The notes beneath the pieces are model-generated. The model saw only the letters and a list, made by a program, of their open reading frames with translations, searched no databases and was not told the origin of the DNA. Below are positions 19,098-26,733 of a stretch of DNA of 64,000 nt, piece by piece (positions within the stretch are counted from its first letter, which is position 1; each line of letters opens with the position of its first letter). Origin of the DNA: JAKORR01 sp964608495 (lineage in GTDB: Bacteria; Armatimonadota; Zipacnadia; Zipacnadales; FEN-943). The position numbers were made by a program, and so were the translations under genes. The stretch spans positions 13,154 to 77,153 of the forward strand of contig CAZSOQ010000001.1 in assembly GCA_964608495.1 (NCBI GenBank). Reading direction: 5' to 3'.

Positions 19098-19138
19098 GGC
19101 CCCAGACCCCGCAGGGGCCGGGAGGTGCTGTGCACCTC
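19098..19138. terminator. Tandem stem-loops at convergent gene ends
   Basis: Two adjacent hairpins: GGCCCC/GGGGCC with a 10-base loop (19098-19119) and GAGGTGC/GCACCTC with a 3-base loop (19122-19138). Neither has a T-tract, so intrinsic termination is uncertain, but the position between two converging genes fits a terminator. Confidence 0.35.
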
Positions 19139-19270
19139 TCGCCCCTGACCCCATTATCCGCGCAGTTGCGTCGGCCGCGTGCCAGGGCCTGGGCCGCGGA
19201 TGACACGGTGGGCTCGGCTGCCCCTCCGCCGAGTGTCTGTCCAGGGGTGTGTTGGGCTCGGACGGGCGGA

Positions 19271-20578
19271 TCAGGACTGGCGGTTGTCTACCACCCGGGG
19301 GAAGGGCGATCCCTCCGGGGCGAGGCTGTTGGGCTCCAACAGGGTGACCTTCACGTCCAGGCCGAGGAGCTGCTGAAGTCTCTGGGCTACCTGGGTGTGG
19401 ATGCGCATGATACCCTCGGTGATGTCCGAGGCGAGGCCGGCCATCTCGACGCGGACGTCAAGGGTCTCGCGGGCGCCCTCGCGGTCCACCACAAGCTGGA
19501 AGCGCGGGCCGAGGGCCGGGGACTCGGCCAGGACGGCGGCGATGTCGGCGGGGAAGACGTTGATGCCGTGGATGATGACCATGTCGTCCGCGCGCCGGGC
19601 CACGCGGGCCATGCGAGCGGAGGTGCGGCCGCAGGGACAGGGGGACGTGTCGAGGCGGGAGACATCGCCGGAGCGATAGCGCAGTAGGGGAAGAGCCTCG
19701 CGGGCGAGGGTGGTGAAGACGAGCTCGCCTTCCTGGCCCTCGGGGAGGACCTGGCCGGTGGCGGGGTCCACGACCTCGACGAGGAAGTGGTCTTCGGCGA
19801 GGTGAAGGCCGTTGCGCTCAGGGCACTCGCCGGCGACGCCGGGGCCGCCCATCTCGTTGAGGCCGTAGATGTCGTAGGCCTGGATGTAGAGCCGGGCCTC
19901 GATCTCGCGGCGGGTGTCCTCGCTCCAGGGCTCGGCGCCGAAGAGGCCCACGCGCAGGGAGAGGGAGTTGGGGTCCACCCCCATCTCCTCCATGGCCTCG
20001 GCGATCTCGAGGGCGTAGGAGGGCATGCCCACCAGCGCGGTGGTGCGGAAGTCCTGCATGATCTGGACCTGCTGGTGAAGCTCGGCGCTGGAGACGGGCA
20101 GGACGGAGGCGCCGATGGCCTCGGCGCCCTGGTGCAGGCCGAAGCCACCGGTGAAGAGGCCGTAGCCGAAGAAGATCTGGACGACGTCCTCGCGCGTGAT
20201 GCCCCCCGCGGCGAGGTTGCGGGCGACGAGCTCGGTCCAGTGAGCCAGGTCGTTGGCCGTGTAGGCCATGACCGTAGGGGCGCCGGTGGTGCCCGAGGAC
20301 ATGTGGAAGCGGACCACCTCGCGCAGCGGGACGGCCACCATGTCGTAGGGGTAGCTGGCGCGCAGGTCCTGCTTGGTGGTGAAGGGGAGCTTGCGCAGGT
20401 CCGCGACGCTCTGGACGTCCTCCGGCTGCAGGCCCAGCTCGTCCAGGATGCGCCGGTAGTGCACGACGTTCTTGTAGGCGCGGTTGATCGTCGCCTGCAT
20501 GCGCTCTAGCTGGAGCTGGGTGAGCTCGGCGCGGGACATCGCCTCGTAGCGAGGGCTGTGGATCGGCGAGCCGCTCAT
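19271..20578 (-). CDS. paaK: Phenylacetate-CoA ligase
   Basis: ATP-dependent AMP-forming ligase that activates phenylacetate or a related aryl acid to its CoA thioester in the cytosol. At 435 residues it has the usual PaaK length. Landmarks are the P-loop-like FHMSSGTTGAPTV (about 92-104), the YGLNEMGGPGVAGEC adenylate motif, and LLRYRSGDVSRL followed by the zinc-type CPCGRTSARM before the C-terminal lid domain. It is the last gene of the liv operon, starting three bases after livF ends, which implies translational coupling. The pairing suggests that the importer's substrate, or a product of it, is an aromatic acid or aromatic amino acid. Confidence 0.95.
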   Translation of the reverse strand: MSGSPIHSPRYEAMSRAELTQLQLERMQATINRAYKNVVHYRRILDELGLQPEDVQSVADLRKLPFTTKQDLRASYPYDMVAVPLREVVRFHMSSGTTGAPTVMAYTANDLAHWTELVARNLAAGGITREDVVQIFFGYGLFTGGFGLHQGAEAIGASVLPVSSAELHQQVQIMQDFRTTALVGMPSYALEIAEAMEEMGVDPNSLSLRVGLFGAEPWSEDTRREIEARLYIQAYDIYGLNEMGGPGVAGECPERNGLHLAEDHFLVEVVDPATGQVLPEGQEGELVFTTLAREALPLLRYRSGDVSRLDTSPCPCGRTSARMARVARRADDMVIIHGINVFPADIAAVLAESPALGPRFQLVVDREGARETLDVRVEMAGLASDITEGIMRIHTQVAQRLQQLLGLDVKVTLLEPNSLAPEGSPFPRVVDNRQS

Positions 20579-20581
20579 AGG

Positions 20582-21328
20582 TCACACCTCGTCGTAGTCC
20601 TTGCCCAGGTAGGCCCGGCGGACGTCACGGTTGCGCAGGAGCTCCTCCGCCGTTCCCTCCAGGACTATCTTCCCCGTTTCCATCACGTAGCCGCGGTCGG
20701 CGATCCTCAGGGCGGCGCGCGCGTTCTGCTCGACCAGCAGGATCGTGGTGCCCTGGTCGCGCAACAGGGAGACGGTCTGCATGATCTGCCGTGAGATCCT
20801 GGGGGCCAGGCCCAGGCAGGGCTCGTCGAGGACGAGCAGGCGAGGACCGGCCATGAGGGCGCGCCCGATAGCCAGCATCTGCTGCTCCCCGCCCGAGAGG
20901 CTGCCCGCCCGCTGATGCTGGCGCTCCTCGAGGATGGGGAAGAGGCTGAGGACGCGGCTGAGGGTGTCGGCCACGGCCGCCTTCTTGCGGGACCTGAAGC
21001 GGGTGTAGGCCCCGAGGGAAAGGTTGTCGCGCACGGAGAGCGGGCCGAAGACCTGGCGCCCCTCGGGGACCTGGGTGATGCCCAGGCGCACGAGGGCCTC
21101 GGGGGAGTGGCCGGTGATGTCCCTGCCGTCGAAAGAGATCTTGCCGCTGGAGGGCTTGAGCAGGCCGCAGATGGCCCGCAGGGCGGTGGTCTTGCCGGCT
21201 CCGTTCGCGCCCAGCACGGCCACGATCTCGCCGTCGTTGACGTGCATGGCCAGGCCCTTGAGCACGTGCAGTCGCCCATAGTAGGCGTTCACGCCCGCCA
21301 GCGTCAGCAGCAGGGCCCCCCCGCTCAC
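20582..21328 (-). CDS. livF: Branched-chain amino acid-type ABC transporter ATPase LivF
   Basis: One of the two ATPases that drive a HAAT-family importer. Of 248 residues, with Walker A GANGAGKTT (40-48), the signature SLSGGEQQML (about 145) and Walker B LLVLDEPCLGLAP (about 165-177). Length and the TQVPEGRQVF stretch are typical of LivF rather than LivG. Its start overlaps the livG stop by four bases (ATGA). Substrate class is discussed under paaK and livK. Confidence 0.95.
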   Translation of the reverse strand: MSGGALLLTLAGVNAYYGRLHVLKGLAMHVNDGEIVAVLGANGAGKTTALRAICGLLKPSSGKISFDGRDITGHSPEALVRLGITQVPEGRQVFGPLSVRDNLSLGAYTRFRSRKKAAVADTLSRVLSLFPILEERQHQRAGSLSGGEQQMLAIGRALMAGPRLLVLDEPCLGLAPRISRQIMQTVSLLRDQGTTILLVEQNARAALRIADRGYVMETGKIVLEGTAEELLRNRDVRRAYLGKDYDEV

Positions 21329-22107
21329 GCTTCGCCCTCCTCGCCGAGATAGGCAGCGATCACCTTCGGGTCGCTCTGGATCTCCGTCGGCGTGCCCATC
21401 GCTATCAGTCTTGCCTGGTCCAGCACGGCCACACGCTGGCAGACGTTCATCACCAGCGTCATGTCGTGCTCGATGAGCACCGTGGTCAGGCCACGGGCGG
21501 CCAGGCGCTGGATGAGCTCGCCGAGCACCTCGGTCTCGCGGGTCGTGAGGCCCGCCGCGGGCTCGTCGAGGAGCAACAGTCGGGGCTCGCCCGCCAGGGC
21601 CCGCGCCACCTCGACCAGTCGCTGCTGGCCGGGGGGCAGGCTGGCGGCGGGCTGCAAGGCCAGGTCGGCGAGGCCCACGAAGTCCAGCTGCCCACGAGCC
21701 GCCTCTCTCAGGCGGGCCTCCTCGCGCCGCCCCGAGGGGAAGCGGAACATGATGTTGAGCAGGCCGGCGTGGCCGTGACGATGGCGGCCGGTGAGGACAT
21801 TGTCCAGGACGCTCATGCTGGTGAAGGTCTGGAGGTTCTGGAAGGTGCGGGCGATGCCCAGGGCGGCGATGCGGTCCTGAGAGCGGCGGGCCAGGGGTTC
21901 GCCCGCCAGCATGACGGCGCCGCTGGTGGGGCGGTAGATGCCCGAGATGACGTTGAAGAGGGTGGTCTTACCGGCGCCGTTGGGCCCGATGAGGCCGAAG
22001 ACGCCGCCGTCGGGAACGTCGAAGGACACACCGTCCAGGGCGACGACGCCGCCGAAGGTCTTGCGGAGCTGGGAGACGTGAAGGAGGAGCGGGGCGTCAG
22101 GCGGCAC
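21325..22107 (-). CDS. livG: Branched-chain amino acid-type ABC transporter ATPase LivG
   Basis: The partner ATPase of LivF, 260 residues. Walker A GPNGAGKTT is at 41-49 and Walker B LLLLDEPAAGL about 35 residues before the H-loop region (VLIEHDMTLVM). The signature loop reads LPPGQQRLVEVARAL instead of the common LSYGQQ or LSGGQ, a mild deviation. ARTFQNLQTF and the long helical insert (about 95-130) are LivG hallmarks. It overlaps livM's end by 11 bases and livF's start by four, so the operon is tightly coupled. Confidence 0.95.
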   Translation of the reverse strand: MPPDAPLLLHVSQLRKTFGGVVALDGVSFDVPDGGVFGLIGPNGAGKTTLFNVISGIYRPTSGAVMLAGEPLARRSQDRIAALGIARTFQNLQTFTSMSVLDNVLTGRHRHGHAGLLNIMFRFPSGRREEARLREAARGQLDFVGLADLALQPAASLPPGQQRLVEVARALAGEPRLLLLDEPAAGLTTRETEVLGELIQRLAARGLTTVLIEHDMTLVMNVCQRVAVLDQARLIAMGTPTEIQSDPKVIAAYLGEEGEA

Positions 22108-23068
22108 GGCGGGCTCCCCCCCTCTTGCGCAGGCCGCCGGCGATGCCCTGGGGCTGGAAGAGCAGGACGAGGATGAGGATGACGCCGAAGAGGACGACGT
22201 CGAGGTCCTTGGCGGGCGGGTAGAGGCCCCCGAGCTGGACGAGGAGCTGGTGGGTCACGGTCAGGGTGGCGGCCCCGATGACCGGTCCCCAGAGCGTGGC
22301 CGCGCCGCCGACGACAACCATGAGGACCAACTCGATGGAGAAGGCGAAGCCGAAGGGAGCCGGGTTGACGAAGTTGACGGTGTGGGCGTAGAAGCTGCCG
22401 GCGAGCGAGGCGTAGACGGCGCTGAGCACGAAGACCATGAGCTTGAGGCTTGCGGTATTGACGGCGCAACTGCGCGCGGCGACCTCGCTGTCGTGGACGG
22501 CCCGCATGGCTCTGCCGAGACGGGAGCGGAGCAGATTGCGCGACAGGAGGACCTGGAGGAGGACGAAAGGCCAGACCAGGCAGTAGATGCGCAGGTCGCT
22601 GCCGAAGACGAAGCCGCCGATGCTGAGGTCACGGATGCCGGGCAAGCCGGAGGGACCGCCGGTGATCTCGCCGCCCTCGTTGAAGAGGATGGTCATGATG
22701 AGGCCGAAGCCGAGGGTGGCCATGGCGAGGTAGTGGCCGTGGAGCCTGAGGGTGGGACGGCCGACGAGGTAGGCGCACAGGCCGGTGCCGACGGCAGAGA
22801 CGGCCATGGCGAGCCAGGGGTCCCAGCCGAGGTGAAGGGTGAGCATGGCCGAGCCGTAGGCGCCGAGGCCATAGAAGGCGGCGTGACCGAGGGAGATCTG
22901 GCCGGCGAAGCCGAGCAGGAGGCCGACGCCCAGGGCGGCCATGCTGTAGATGCCGATGAAGACGCCGACGCTGAGGGTGTAGGCGTCGGGGGCGAGCAGA
23001 GGGACGGCGACGACGAGGACGGCGGCGACGAGGAAGCCGAGGATCTCGCGCTTGCGCTCGGGCGACAC
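22097..23068 (-). CDS. livM: Branched-chain amino acid-type ABC transporter permease LivM
   Basis: Inner-membrane permease of 323 residues with about nine to ten hydrophobic segments, the first at 10-27. GYxxLGHAAFYGLGAY-like sequence (here QISLGHAAFYGLGAYG) and the EAA-like loop (RSRLGRAMRAVHDSEVAARS) are typical of LivM. The C-terminus ends in a basic tail (LRKRGGARRAA). It follows livH by two bases. Confidence 0.95.
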   Translation of the reverse strand: MSPERKREILGFLVAAVLVVAVPLLAPDAYTLSVGVFIGIYSMAALGVGLLLGFAGQISLGHAAFYGLGAYGSAMLTLHLGWDPWLAMAVSAVGTGLCAYLVGRPTLRLHGHYLAMATLGFGLIMTILFNEGGEITGGPSGLPGIRDLSIGGFVFGSDLRIYCLVWPFVLLQVLLSRNLLRSRLGRAMRAVHDSEVAARSCAVNTASLKLMVFVLSAVYASLAGSFYAHTVNFVNPAPFGFAFSIELVLMVVVGGAATLWGPVIGAATLTVTHQLLVQLGGLYPPAKDLDVVLFGVILILVLLFQPQGIAGGLRKRGGARRAA

Positions 23069-23070
23069 CG

Positions 23071-23961
23071 TCAGAGTCCCTCCGTGTGCTGGGAGCCGAA
23101 GAGGCCGCCGGGGCGAAGGAAGAGGACGAGGATGAGGATGAGGAAGGCGAAGGCGTTCTGGTAGCCGGAGCAGCCCTCGGGCATGAAGCCGACGGCGAGG
23201 TTCTCGATGACGCCGACGAGGACGCCGCCGACGACGGCGCCGAGGCCGTTGCCCAGGCCGCCGATGATGGCGCCGCAGAAGCCCTTCAGGGCGAGGACGG
23301 TGCCGCCGTCGTGGCTGGCGAAGGTGATGGGCGAGATGACCACGCCGGCGAGGCCGGACAGCGCGGCGCTGAGGGCAAAGGAGGCCTGGATCATGCGGCC
23401 GACGTTGATGCCGACCAGGCGAGCGGCCTCGACGTTGATGGCGCAGGCCTGCATGGCCTTGCCGGCGAGGGTGTGGTCGAAGAAGAGGCGGACGGTGATG
23501 ACGGCGAGGGCCGCGAGGGCGAGGACCCAGAGGTACTGAAGGTGGACGGCGGCGCCGGCGAAGAGGACGGAGCGGTCACCGGAGAAGGCGGGCACGGCCA
23601 GGGAGGCAGGGCCCCAGATAAGCTTGGCGGCGCCGCGCAGGAGCACGGAGAGGCCGACGGTGATGATGATGAGCGTAACGACGGGTGAGCCGATGAGGGG
23701 CCTGATGGTAAGGCGCTCCATGAGCCAGCCGACCAGGGCGACGAGGAGGACGGCGAGGATGAGGGCTGCGAGCAGGGGTAGCTTGGCGACGACGTGGAGG
23801 CTATAGAAGAAGAGGCCGCCGAGGACGACGAACTCGCCCTGGGCGAAGTTGATGATGCCGGTGGCGTTGTAGATGATCGTGAAGCCGAGGGCCGCGAGGG
23901 CGTAGACCGCGCCCACCGTGACACCGGCCACGAGCAACTGGAAGATCTCTGCTGCATGCAT
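23071..23961 (-). CDS. livH: Branched-chain amino acid-type ABC transporter permease LivH
   Basis: Inner-membrane permease of 296 residues. GAVYALAALGFTIIYNATG (17-35) followed by INFAQGEFVVLGG is the standard LivH opening, and GLGNGLGAVVGGVLVG near the end is also conserved. It is separated from livK by 84 bases that hold a strong stem-loop (23989-24021), while it is nearly fused to livM. No strong Shine-Dalgarno is visible before its ATG. Confidence 0.95.
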   Translation of the reverse strand: MHAAEIFQLLVAGVTVGAVYALAALGFTIIYNATGIINFAQGEFVVLGGLFFYSLHVVAKLPLLAALILAVLLVALVGWLMERLTIRPLIGSPVVTLIIITVGLSVLLRGAAKLIWGPASLAVPAFSGDRSVLFAGAAVHLQYLWVLALAALAVITVRLFFDHTLAGKAMQACAINVEAARLVGINVGRMIQASFALSAALSGLAGVVISPITFASHDGGTVLALKGFCGAIIGGLGNGLGAVVGGVLVGVIENLAVGFMPEGCSGYQNAFAFLILILVLFLRPGGLFGSQHTEGL

Positions 23962-23988
23962 GGGACGACTTGTCGGCGGCTGAAGACG

Positions 23989-24021
23989 GGCGCGAGGGCC
24001 GATCCGGGCGGCCCTCGCGCC
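23989..24021 (-). promoter_or_regulatory. 12-base-pair stem-loop between livK and livH
   Basis: GGCGCGAGGGCC (23989-24000) and GGCCCTCGCGCC (24010-24021) pair perfectly over 12 bases around a 9-base loop. There is no T-run after it on the transcribed strand. In binding-protein transporter operons such intercistronic hairpins commonly protect the upstream mRNA, so livK would be made in excess over the membrane genes. Confidence 0.65.
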
Positions 24022-24045
24022 AGGAGCCTCGGAGTCTTGGGTGCC

Positions 24046-25263
24046 CTACTGCACCTGGGTCCAGGTGCCGTTCTTGATGACGACCAGGGTGAAGGCGTCG
24101 GGCGTGAGCCCGGCGTGATCCTCGGCGGACAGATTGAACACGCCGCTGATGCCGACGTGCTCCTTCATGCCCTCGATGTGGTCGCGGATGGCGGCACGGT
24201 CGGCGCCCACGGCCTCGATGGCCTTGAACACGAGCTCGATGGCGTCGTAGGCGTGGCCGGCGAAGGTGTTGACGGGCTGGCTGGTGTGTGCTTCGTAGTC
24301 GGAGCGGAACTTGGCTAGCTCGGCCTTCTGCGCGTCGGTGTCGGGCAGCTCGTCAACGACGAGCAGCTTGCCGCAGGGGAGGATGACTCCCTCGGCGGCG
24401 TCACCGGCCAGCTCGATGAACTTCTCGTTGGCCACGCCGTGGCTCTGGATGAGCTGAGCCTTGATGCCCAGGCCCTTCATGTTCTTGGCCACGACGGCCG
24501 GGCCGGGGTTGGTGCCCCAGCAGATGACGGCCTGGGGGTTCTTGCCCTTGATCTTGGTCAACTGGGCCGTCATGTCGGTGTCCTTGGTCGCGAACTTCTC
24601 TTCATCCACGACCCCGATGCCGGCCTCGGGGAGCTGCTTCTTGAGCTGCTCAGCTCCGCTCTGGCCGAAGGCATTGCTGTCGCAGATGATCGCCACCTTC
24701 TTGATGTCCTTGTCGAGCAGGTAGCGCAGGATGCGCTGGACAGCGAGGACGTCGGTCTGGGCGGTGGAGAAGACCCACTTCTTGACGGGGGTGGTGATCT
24801 TGTTCGACGCGGCGCAGGAGATGAGGGGGATCTGGGCCTGCTCGCAGGTGTCCACGATCGCCAGGGAGGTGCCGCTCATGGTGGGGCCGACGATGGCGAG
24901 GACCTTGTCCTGCTCGATGAGCTTCTTGGCGGCGAGGACGGCCTTGGACTCCTCGGTGGCGTCGTCCTCGACGATGATCTCGACGGGGCGTCCGGCAAGG
25001 CCGCCCGAGGCGTTGATGCTCTCCTGCATCATCTCGGCGGTGAGCTTCTCGGGCTCGCCCAGCGGCGCGCCAGGGCCGCTGGCGGAGAAAATGGCGCCGA
25101 TCTTGATGGGCTCGCCCGTGGGCGCGCCGGAGCCAGGCATGCCGGGCTGCGCGGACACGGGCGCAGGCGGCGGCGGCTTCTTGCCACAACCCGCGAAAAC
25201 GAGAACCAGCAGAACACAGAGCAACAATGGTGCGCTGGAGAAGCGGGGTCGCTGAACCGTCAT
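24046..25263 (-). CDS. livK: ABC transporter substrate-binding lipoprotein LivK
   Basis: A 405-residue ligand-binding protein of the type I periplasmic fold (Peripla_BP_6). The signal peptide ends in the lipobox LVFAGC (Cys about 26), so it is anchored as a lipoprotein; a Pro-rich tether follows. Mature start PIKIGAIFSASGPGAPLG, the EDDATEESKAVLAAKKL stretch and VGPTMSGTSLAI are classic for amino-acid or aryl-acid binding members. The ATG at 25263 has GGGAGG upstream; the frame is open much further upstream but lacks protein-like sequence. It leads the liv-paaK operon behind the candidate promoter at 25394-25422. Ligand: branched-chain or aromatic amino acid, or an aryl acid. Confidence 0.94.
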   Translation of the reverse strand: MTVQRPRFSSAPLLLCVLLVLVFAGCGKKPPPPAPVSAQPGMPGSGAPTGEPIKIGAIFSASGPGAPLGEPEKLTAEMMQESINASGGLAGRPVEIIVEDDATEESKAVLAAKKLIEQDKVLAIVGPTMSGTSLAIVDTCEQAQIPLISCAASNKITTPVKKWVFSTAQTDVLAVQRILRYLLDKDIKKVAIICDSNAFGQSGAEQLKKQLPEAGIGVVDEEKFATKDTDMTAQLTKIKGKNPQAVICWGTNPGPAVVAKNMKGLGIKAQLIQSHGVANEKFIELAGDAAEGVILPCGKLLVVDELPDTDAQKAELAKFRSDYEAHTSQPVNTFAGHAYDAIELVFKAIEAVGADRAAIRDHIEGMKEHVGISGVFNLSAEDHAGLTPDAFTLVVIKNGTWTQVQ

Positions 25264-25740
25264 GGACACGGCCTCCCGTCCACTTGTGTGAGATACCGCC
25301 GCGCATGAAAGCACGGCGTCGCCCCTGTCCACTCGCGAAACCCTCTCCCGGGTGTGGTTGCCGACTGCTGTGCCACGAGTACGGGGTGCCACTAATTTAG
25401 AGGGTTTGCGGTTTTTCCGCAATGGCGGAAGCTTCACGGAAGGCGAAACCCTTGGCCCGGGAGCGGGTGTCCTGGCCGGTGTCTGTGGTAGTTGCAGGTC
25501 GGGCCGAAGGCTCGCGCCTGCGGGGTGGTCGTTGACGTGGTCAGGCTCTGTCCGCGCAACTCGTGCCCCGCCAGAGCTGGCGCTCTGCTGCTCGTCTGTT
25601 GTCCTCGCAGCTCGCGCGCATGGCTCGCCCGGAGGCGCCGCTACCGTCGCCGGCCTTCGGGCAGGGATACCCCCGCCCGCGCCGAAGACCAAAAAGGACG
25701 GCCGCGGGAGGGCTCCGATACGGTCTCGGGCAGGCGTGCG
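25264..25740. other. Divergent intergenic region upstream of livK
   Basis: A 477-base gap between divergent livK and a small membrane protein gene. An AT-richer patch at 25385-25440 holds the liv promoter candidate and an overlapping palindrome. The rest is GC-rich with no convincing gene. The open frames crossing it are Arg/Pro-rich and look like non-coding GC-rich sequence. Confidence 0.55.
25394..25422 (-). promoter_or_regulatory. Candidate promoter and operator of the liv-paaK operon
   Basis: Read on the minus strand: TTGCGG (25422-25417), a 17-base spacer and TAAATT (25399-25394), about 130 bases before livK. The -35 box is one arm of a perfect inverted repeat, TTGCGG-TTTTT-CCGCAA (25406-25422), so a regulator bound there would block or contact RNA polymerase. 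No regulator gene is adjacent. Confidence 0.42.
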
Positions 25741-26058
25741 ATGCAGAGGGAGAGGGTCGGTTCTGGCTGCTGTGTGCTCGCGGGGCTGACTTTCTGGGCG
25801 CTCGTGTGGCTCTTGGGCGGCTATTCCCTCGGCGAAGTCCTGCTCTACACCGCGGTCTCACTGGCCCTTGTCGTGGCCCTGGGGGGCGTCTTCTGGCTGC
25901 TCCAGCGGGCCTTCCCTTCGCTGCCCGAGCGCGTGCCCGGCGACGTGGTCCTCTCAGTGCGCGGACGGCGGCGGTGTATCCCCCTGGGCGCCATCGCGGT
26001 CCTGGCTGCCGTGATGGTGGGGTTGCTCTGGATGTACCGGGCGGTCTTCGGCGGCTGA
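25741..26058 (+). CDS. Small membrane protein of unknown function
   Basis: Unrecognised 105-residue protein with three hydrophobic segments: about 10-32 (from CCVLAGLTFWALVWLLGG), 33-55 (VLLYTAVSLALVVALGGV) and 80-101 (PLGAIAVLAAVMVGLLWMY). A basic, Pro-containing loop lies between the second and third. The ATG at 25741 begins the protein-like part of a longer open frame; the Shine-Dalgarno is weak. It is 45 bases upstream of another small membrane protein and is probably co-transcribed. No motif suggests a function. Confidence 0.6.
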   Translation: MQRERVGSGCCVLAGLTFWALVWLLGGYSLGEVLLYTAVSLALVVALGGVFWLLQRAFPSLPERVPGDVVLSVRGRRRCIPLGAIAVLAAVMVGLLWMYRAVFGG

Positions 26059-26103
26059 CCGGCGGCGGGCGTGCCGCCACTCACGAGATGGGAGGGGGAA
26101 GTC

Positions 26104-26544
26104 ATGGCAGAGGATACGGCCTCGCAGGTCGGGCTGTGCGTGGTACTGCTCCTGGGAGCGGTGATCGCTTTCCTGGGCATGGTGCTGGTGGCGCGGACCC
26201 GGGCGACCAGGCCTTCTGGCCGCCTCGCCCGCTTGCTGACGCTCCTCTGCCTTCTGTCCGTGGGGGCGTGGCTCGTGTACGTCGGCGCCTGCGGGATGGC
26301 CTATTCATGTCTCACCCGCACCTGCGCCAGGATTCAGACGGTCCACACGAGGGACGAGGTGCTGAGCGTTGCCCGTCTGTACACCGAGCGGGTCGAGCCC
26401 AGCCTCGAATCCTGGTCGGCACCTGCCGAAGCGGGCTCCGTGTACAGCTACTCACTCCTTGGTCTGCGTTCGCTCGGTCTGGTCTTCCACGTCGCCTACG
26501 ACGAGGACGAGCGGGTCCTCGTCGTCTACGACACCTACGAATGA
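26104..26544 (+). CDS. Two-TM protein of unknown function
   Basis: Unrecognised 146-residue protein. Two membrane segments, about 8-30 (QVGLCVVLLLGAVIAFLGMV) and 45-66 (LLTLLCLLSVGAWLVYVGAC), are followed by an 80-residue soluble tail rich in Tyr, Val, Asp and Glu and ending VLVVYDTYE. The ATG at 26104 follows GGAGGGGGAAG. It is likely a partner of the preceding small membrane protein. No close family is recognisable. Confidence 0.65.
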   Translation: MAEDTASQVGLCVVLLLGAVIAFLGMVLVARTRATRPSGRLARLLTLLCLLSVGAWLVYVGACGMAYSCLTRTCARIQTVHTRDEVLSVARLYTERVEPSLESWSAPAEAGSVYSYSLLGLRSLGLVFHVAYDEDERVLVVYDTYE

Positions 26545-26733
26545 CGCGATAGCCCCCTGCCCGGTTCCCCGGCATGCGGACAGGCAGGAGGTCGTTCTCC
26601 AGCGTCACGCGGAGGAGGTGCCCGCAGCCGCCCGAAACCTTCCCAGGGCTGTAACGACGCGCGCCTTGTGGGAGGTTCCTCTGTAGGGGCAGCGTGTCCC
26701 GCCCTTCCCGCCAAGCGACAGGAGAGGTGACCG

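Larger units (their letters stand above)
18864..19270. other. Convergent intergenic region rich in inverted repeats
   Basis: A 407-base gap between the ends of the GH36-like gene and paaK. It holds several palindromes: arms GGGGC/GCCCC (18942-18958), a perfect 10-base palindrome GCAGTACTGC, a 15-base inverted repeat (18989-19003 with 19083-19097), GGCCCC/GGGGCC (19098-19119) and GAGGTGC/GCACCTC (19122-19138). No coding region is convincing. It probably acts as a bidirectional termination zone or a mobile palindromic element. Confidence 0.55.

Noticed and set aside
22250..23688. Plus-strand open frames with very acidic translations (DGE-rich) opposite livM and livH
   Set aside because: They mirror hydrophobic codons of the permeases and have no protein-like features.
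24046..25692. A longer LivK beginning at 25692
   Set aside because: The upstream 143 codons are not protein-like and would bury the lipoprotein signal peptide and the candidate promoter.
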